Below, piece by piece: positions 5,762 through 7,408 of a DNA stretch of 7,408 nt (within the stretch, counting starts at the first letter, position 1; every line of letters starts with the position of its first letter). A program made the position numbers and the translations under genes. The DNA lies in assembly GCA_021298935.1 (NCBI GenBank), contig JAJTHR010000088.1, forward strand, positions 1-7,408, written 5' to 3'. The DNA comes from Parachlamydia sp. (lineage in GTDB: Bacteria; Chlamydiota; Chlamydiia; Chlamydiales; Parachlamydiaceae). The notes under the pieces are model-generated. The model did not search any database. It was not told the origin of the DNA and saw nothing but the letters and a program-made list of their open reading frames with translations.

Positions 5762-6766
5762 ATGGCAAAAAAAATCGGTTATTTGGGCATGGGAGCATGG
5801 GGCTATTGCCTCGCCTCGCTTCTTGCAACAAAGGGGCACCGTCTGGTGTGCTGGACAACCAAACCTGATTTGGCAACGCATTTGACAGAAACGCGAGAAC
5901 ACCCTTTCTTACCGGGCCATATTTCTCAAGGGAATATGACTTTCACAACCGACATGGCGGAAGCCCTTCACGACGCCGCCATGATTGTGGAGTCAGTGAC
6001 CTCTGCCGGCATCCGCCCCGTTTTTGAACAAATGCGCTCCTTCGGCCTCCCCTCTTGTCCGATTGCCATCACTTCCAAGGGGATTGAGCAGGACTCCGGC
6101 ATCATCCTGCCTGAAGTCGCTATTGAAGTCCTGGGCGAAACGTTCCGTCCACTCATCGGCGCTCTAAGCGGTCCAAGCTTTGCTCAGGAAGTGATTCGCG
6201 GACTTCCCGCCTCGGTCGTCTGCACAGGCTACCAGGCAGACCTTATTCAAACCATCTGCGATACATTCGTCACGCCTGCTTTCAGAATTTACCCCAATAG
6301 CGATGTCCTCGGAGTGGGTTTTGGTGGAGCTTTAAAAAACATTATCGCCATCGCCTGCGGCATTTCTGAAGGCCTGGCCCTTGGGTACAGCTCGAAAGCC
6401 GCCTTGATGACACGAGGGCTGCATGAGATTCGAAAACTAGCTGTCGCTTGCGACTGCAAGGCGGAAACCATTTATGGGCTAGCTGGGATGGGCGATCTTT
6501 GTGTGACCTGCAGCTCTCCTTTAAGCCGCAATTACCGCTTTGGCATTCTTCTTGCGCAAGGGCTTACCGCCGAAGAGGCGCAAGACCAAATTGGAATGGT
6601 TGTCGAAGGGGCGTATACATGCATATCAGCACTGCAGCTAGGCAAGCAGCTCAATGTCACCCTTCCAATTGCCGAAACGGTTTTTAACATCATGGAAAAC
6701 AAGATGACTCCAAAAGAAGCTGTGAGCGCTCTCATGCAACGGACAATTAAGGAAGAGCACCTTTGA
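5762..6766 (+). CDS. gpsA: NAD(P)-dependent sn-glycerol-3-phosphate dehydrogenase
   Basis: This 334-residue cytoplasmic enzyme reduces dihydroxyacetone phosphate to sn-glycerol-3-phosphate, the backbone precursor of phospholipids. The Rossmann motif GMGAWG (9-14) is at the N-terminus. SKGIE (105-109) and LSGPSFAQEV (135-144) follow, then the substrate-binding and catalytic segment GGALKNIIAIACG (188-200; K192 is the expected catalytic lysine). GLAGMGDLCVTCSSPLSRNYRFG (239-261) and VVEGAYT (280-286) complete the family pattern. The length is standard. I chose ATG at 5762 because MAKKIGYLGMG is the usual N-terminus. An in-frame ATG at 5705 would add 19 residues encoded wholly by the palindromic element and its flank. 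The only Shine-Dalgarno-like sequence is AGG at 5750-5752, inside the element's terminus. Its stop codon overlaps the nnrE start. Confidence 0.95.
   Translation: MAKKIGYLGMGAWGYCLASLLATKGHRLVCWTTKPDLATHLTETREHPFLPGHISQGNMTFTTDMAEALHDAAMIVESVTSAGIRPVFEQMRSFGLPSCPIAITSKGIEQDSGIILPEVAIEVLGETFRPLIGALSGPSFAQEVIRGLPASVVCTGYQADLIQTICDTFVTPAFRIYPNSDVLGVGFGGALKNIIAIACGISEGLALGYSSKAALMTRGLHEIRKLAVACDCKAETIYGLAGMGDLCVTCSSPLSRNYRFGILLAQGLTAEEAQDQIGMVVEGAYTCISALQLGKQLNVTLPIAETVFNIMENKMTPKEAVSALMQRTIKEEHL
6749..6755 (+). promoter_or_regulatory. Ribosome-binding site that decides the nnrE TTG start
   Basis: AAGGAAG lies inside the end of gpsA, with its AAGGA core 9 nt before TTG at 6763. It supports TTG as the start over the in-frame ATG at 6793, which would remove the conserved N-terminal KVFSTRQM segment. 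Confidence 0.6.
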
Positions 6767-7408
6767 CCATCAAAGTTTTTTCAACCAGGCAGATGGCCGC
6801 TATCGAGGCAGCTGCCTTTGCGCAGGGCTTTTCCGATCAGGAATTCATGGAAAAGGCCGGCAAGGGAATTGCAGCAGTCGTCATAGAGTATTGCCGGATA
6901 AACGGACACTTTGATGAAATCCTCCTGCTTTGCGGAAAAGGAAATAATAGCGGAGATGCATTTGTGGCCGGCTGCCAACTCCTTGAAAAGCAATTTAACG
7001 TGCGTGCCTTGCATCCCATCGCACTTGAAGAGTGCTCCCCCCTTTGCCGTGCAAATGCCCTTCGATTCAAGTCCCTCGGCGGCAAAAACGCTTTTGAATT
7101 CAAGCCTGCTAAAAATGCCTTGCTCATCGATGGCCTTTTCGGCACAGGGTTTAAAGGAATCGCTAAAGATCCCTATGCCTCAATGATTCAGGCCGCCAAC
7201 CAAAGCGGATGCCCCATCCTTGCCATTGATATTCCTTCCGGCCTAAACGGTACAACAGGAGAGACGGAAGGTCCTGTGATCAATGCCGACCTGACGATAT
7301 ACTTGGGCCACCCAAAAACCGGCTTTTTTCTTAAAGAGGGGTGGAATGCCGTTGGCCGTCTGGAAAGGGTTGATTTTGGACTTCCTGCTTCCTTCAGTGA
7401 AAAAGAAC
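6763..7408 (+). CDS. nnrE: NAD(P)H-hydrate epimerase (YjeF N-terminal domain), cut by the right edge
   Basis: The first 215 residues are visible and the frame is open to the end. The YjeF_N domain interconverts the R and S epimers of damaged NAD(P)H hydrates so that the ADP/ATP-dependent dehydratase NnrD can restore NAD(P)H. The visible motifs are KVFSTRQMAAIE at the N-terminus, LLLCGKGNNSGDAFVAG (about 54-70; the conserved NNxGD loop), LLIDGLFGTGFKG (120-132; D123 in the catalytic segment), AIDIPSGLNGTTGE (154-167) and ADLTIYLGHPKTG (about 175-187). The usual PSGLD reads PSGLN, a substitution I believe occurs in other members. The start is TTG at 6763, overlapping the gpsA stop as TTGA, with a good AAGGA upstream. 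Many bacterial homologues continue into a C-terminal NnrD domain; whether this one does lies beyond the window. Confidence 0.9.
   Translation, partial: MTIKVFSTRQMAAIEAAAFAQGFSDQEFMEKAGKGIAAVVIEYCRINGHFDEILLLCGKGNNSGDAFVAGCQLLEKQFNVRALHPIALEECSPLCRANALRFKSLGGKNAFEFKPAKNALLIDGLFGTGFKGIAKDPYASMIQAANQSGCPILAIDIPSGLNGTTGETEGPVINADLTIYLGHPKTGFFLKEGWNAVGRLERVDFGLPASFSEKE

Noticed and set aside
6837..7186. Open frames of about 90-100 codons on both strands within nnrE
   Set aside because: They overlap the YjeF_N motifs read in the nnrE frame and have typical shadow composition.

Overview
The window looks like a chromosomal segment from a member of the Chlamydiota, probably an environmental (amoeba-associated type) lineage rather than a pathogenic Chlamydia. 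The main reason is a 722-residue GreA: the usual ~150-residue Gre factor sits at the C-terminus of a ~570-residue extension, an architecture and length I know from chlamydial GreA. A small uncharacterised gene lies divergently next to it, as I recall for the chlamydial greA neighbourhood. Base composition is moderate in the genes and AT-rich between them. I see no rRNA, tRNA, CRISPR array or transposase gene.

Layout. Positions 1-292 hold no gene start. They contain a 114-nt near-perfect palindrome at the left edge, featureless AT-rich DNA (115-160), a likely terminator for the leftward genes (161-204) and one arm of a dispersed repeat (230-296). Two genes run leftward: a 155-residue uncharacterised protein (1941-1474) and, 2 nt later, a glycosyltransferase-like protein (1471-293) whose stop codon lies inside the repeat arm. 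A 163-nt AT-rich divergent spacer (1942-2104) carries a good promoter candidate for greA. Rightward come greA, rdgB (13 nt downstream) and a YacP-like NYN-domain protein (stop and start overlapping as TGATG), apparently one operon. Then comes a 160-bp palindromic element with 5-bp flanking direct repeats, then gpsA and the 5' part of nnrE (TTGA overlap), which runs off the right edge.

Functionally, greA-rdgB-NYN groups transcript-cleavage rescue of RNA polymerase, sanitation of non-canonical purine nucleotides and a putative RNase, which is compatible with a nucleic-acid quality-control theme (inference). gpsA supplies sn-glycerol-3-phosphate for phospholipid synthesis, and nnrE repairs damaged NAD(P)H hydrates.

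The most noteworthy signal is the palindromic element at 5594-5753. It has 12-bp perfect terminal inverted repeats, TTCTA direct repeats on both sides and an unpaired 26-nt centre, as expected of a non-autonomous transposable element (MITE-like). It lies exactly between an inferred ancestral ribosome-binding site and the gpsA start codon, and its own terminus supplies a replacement AGG. A single diverged arm of the same family overlaps the glycosyltransferase stop codon more than 5 kb away, and an unrelated palindrome occupies the left edge.
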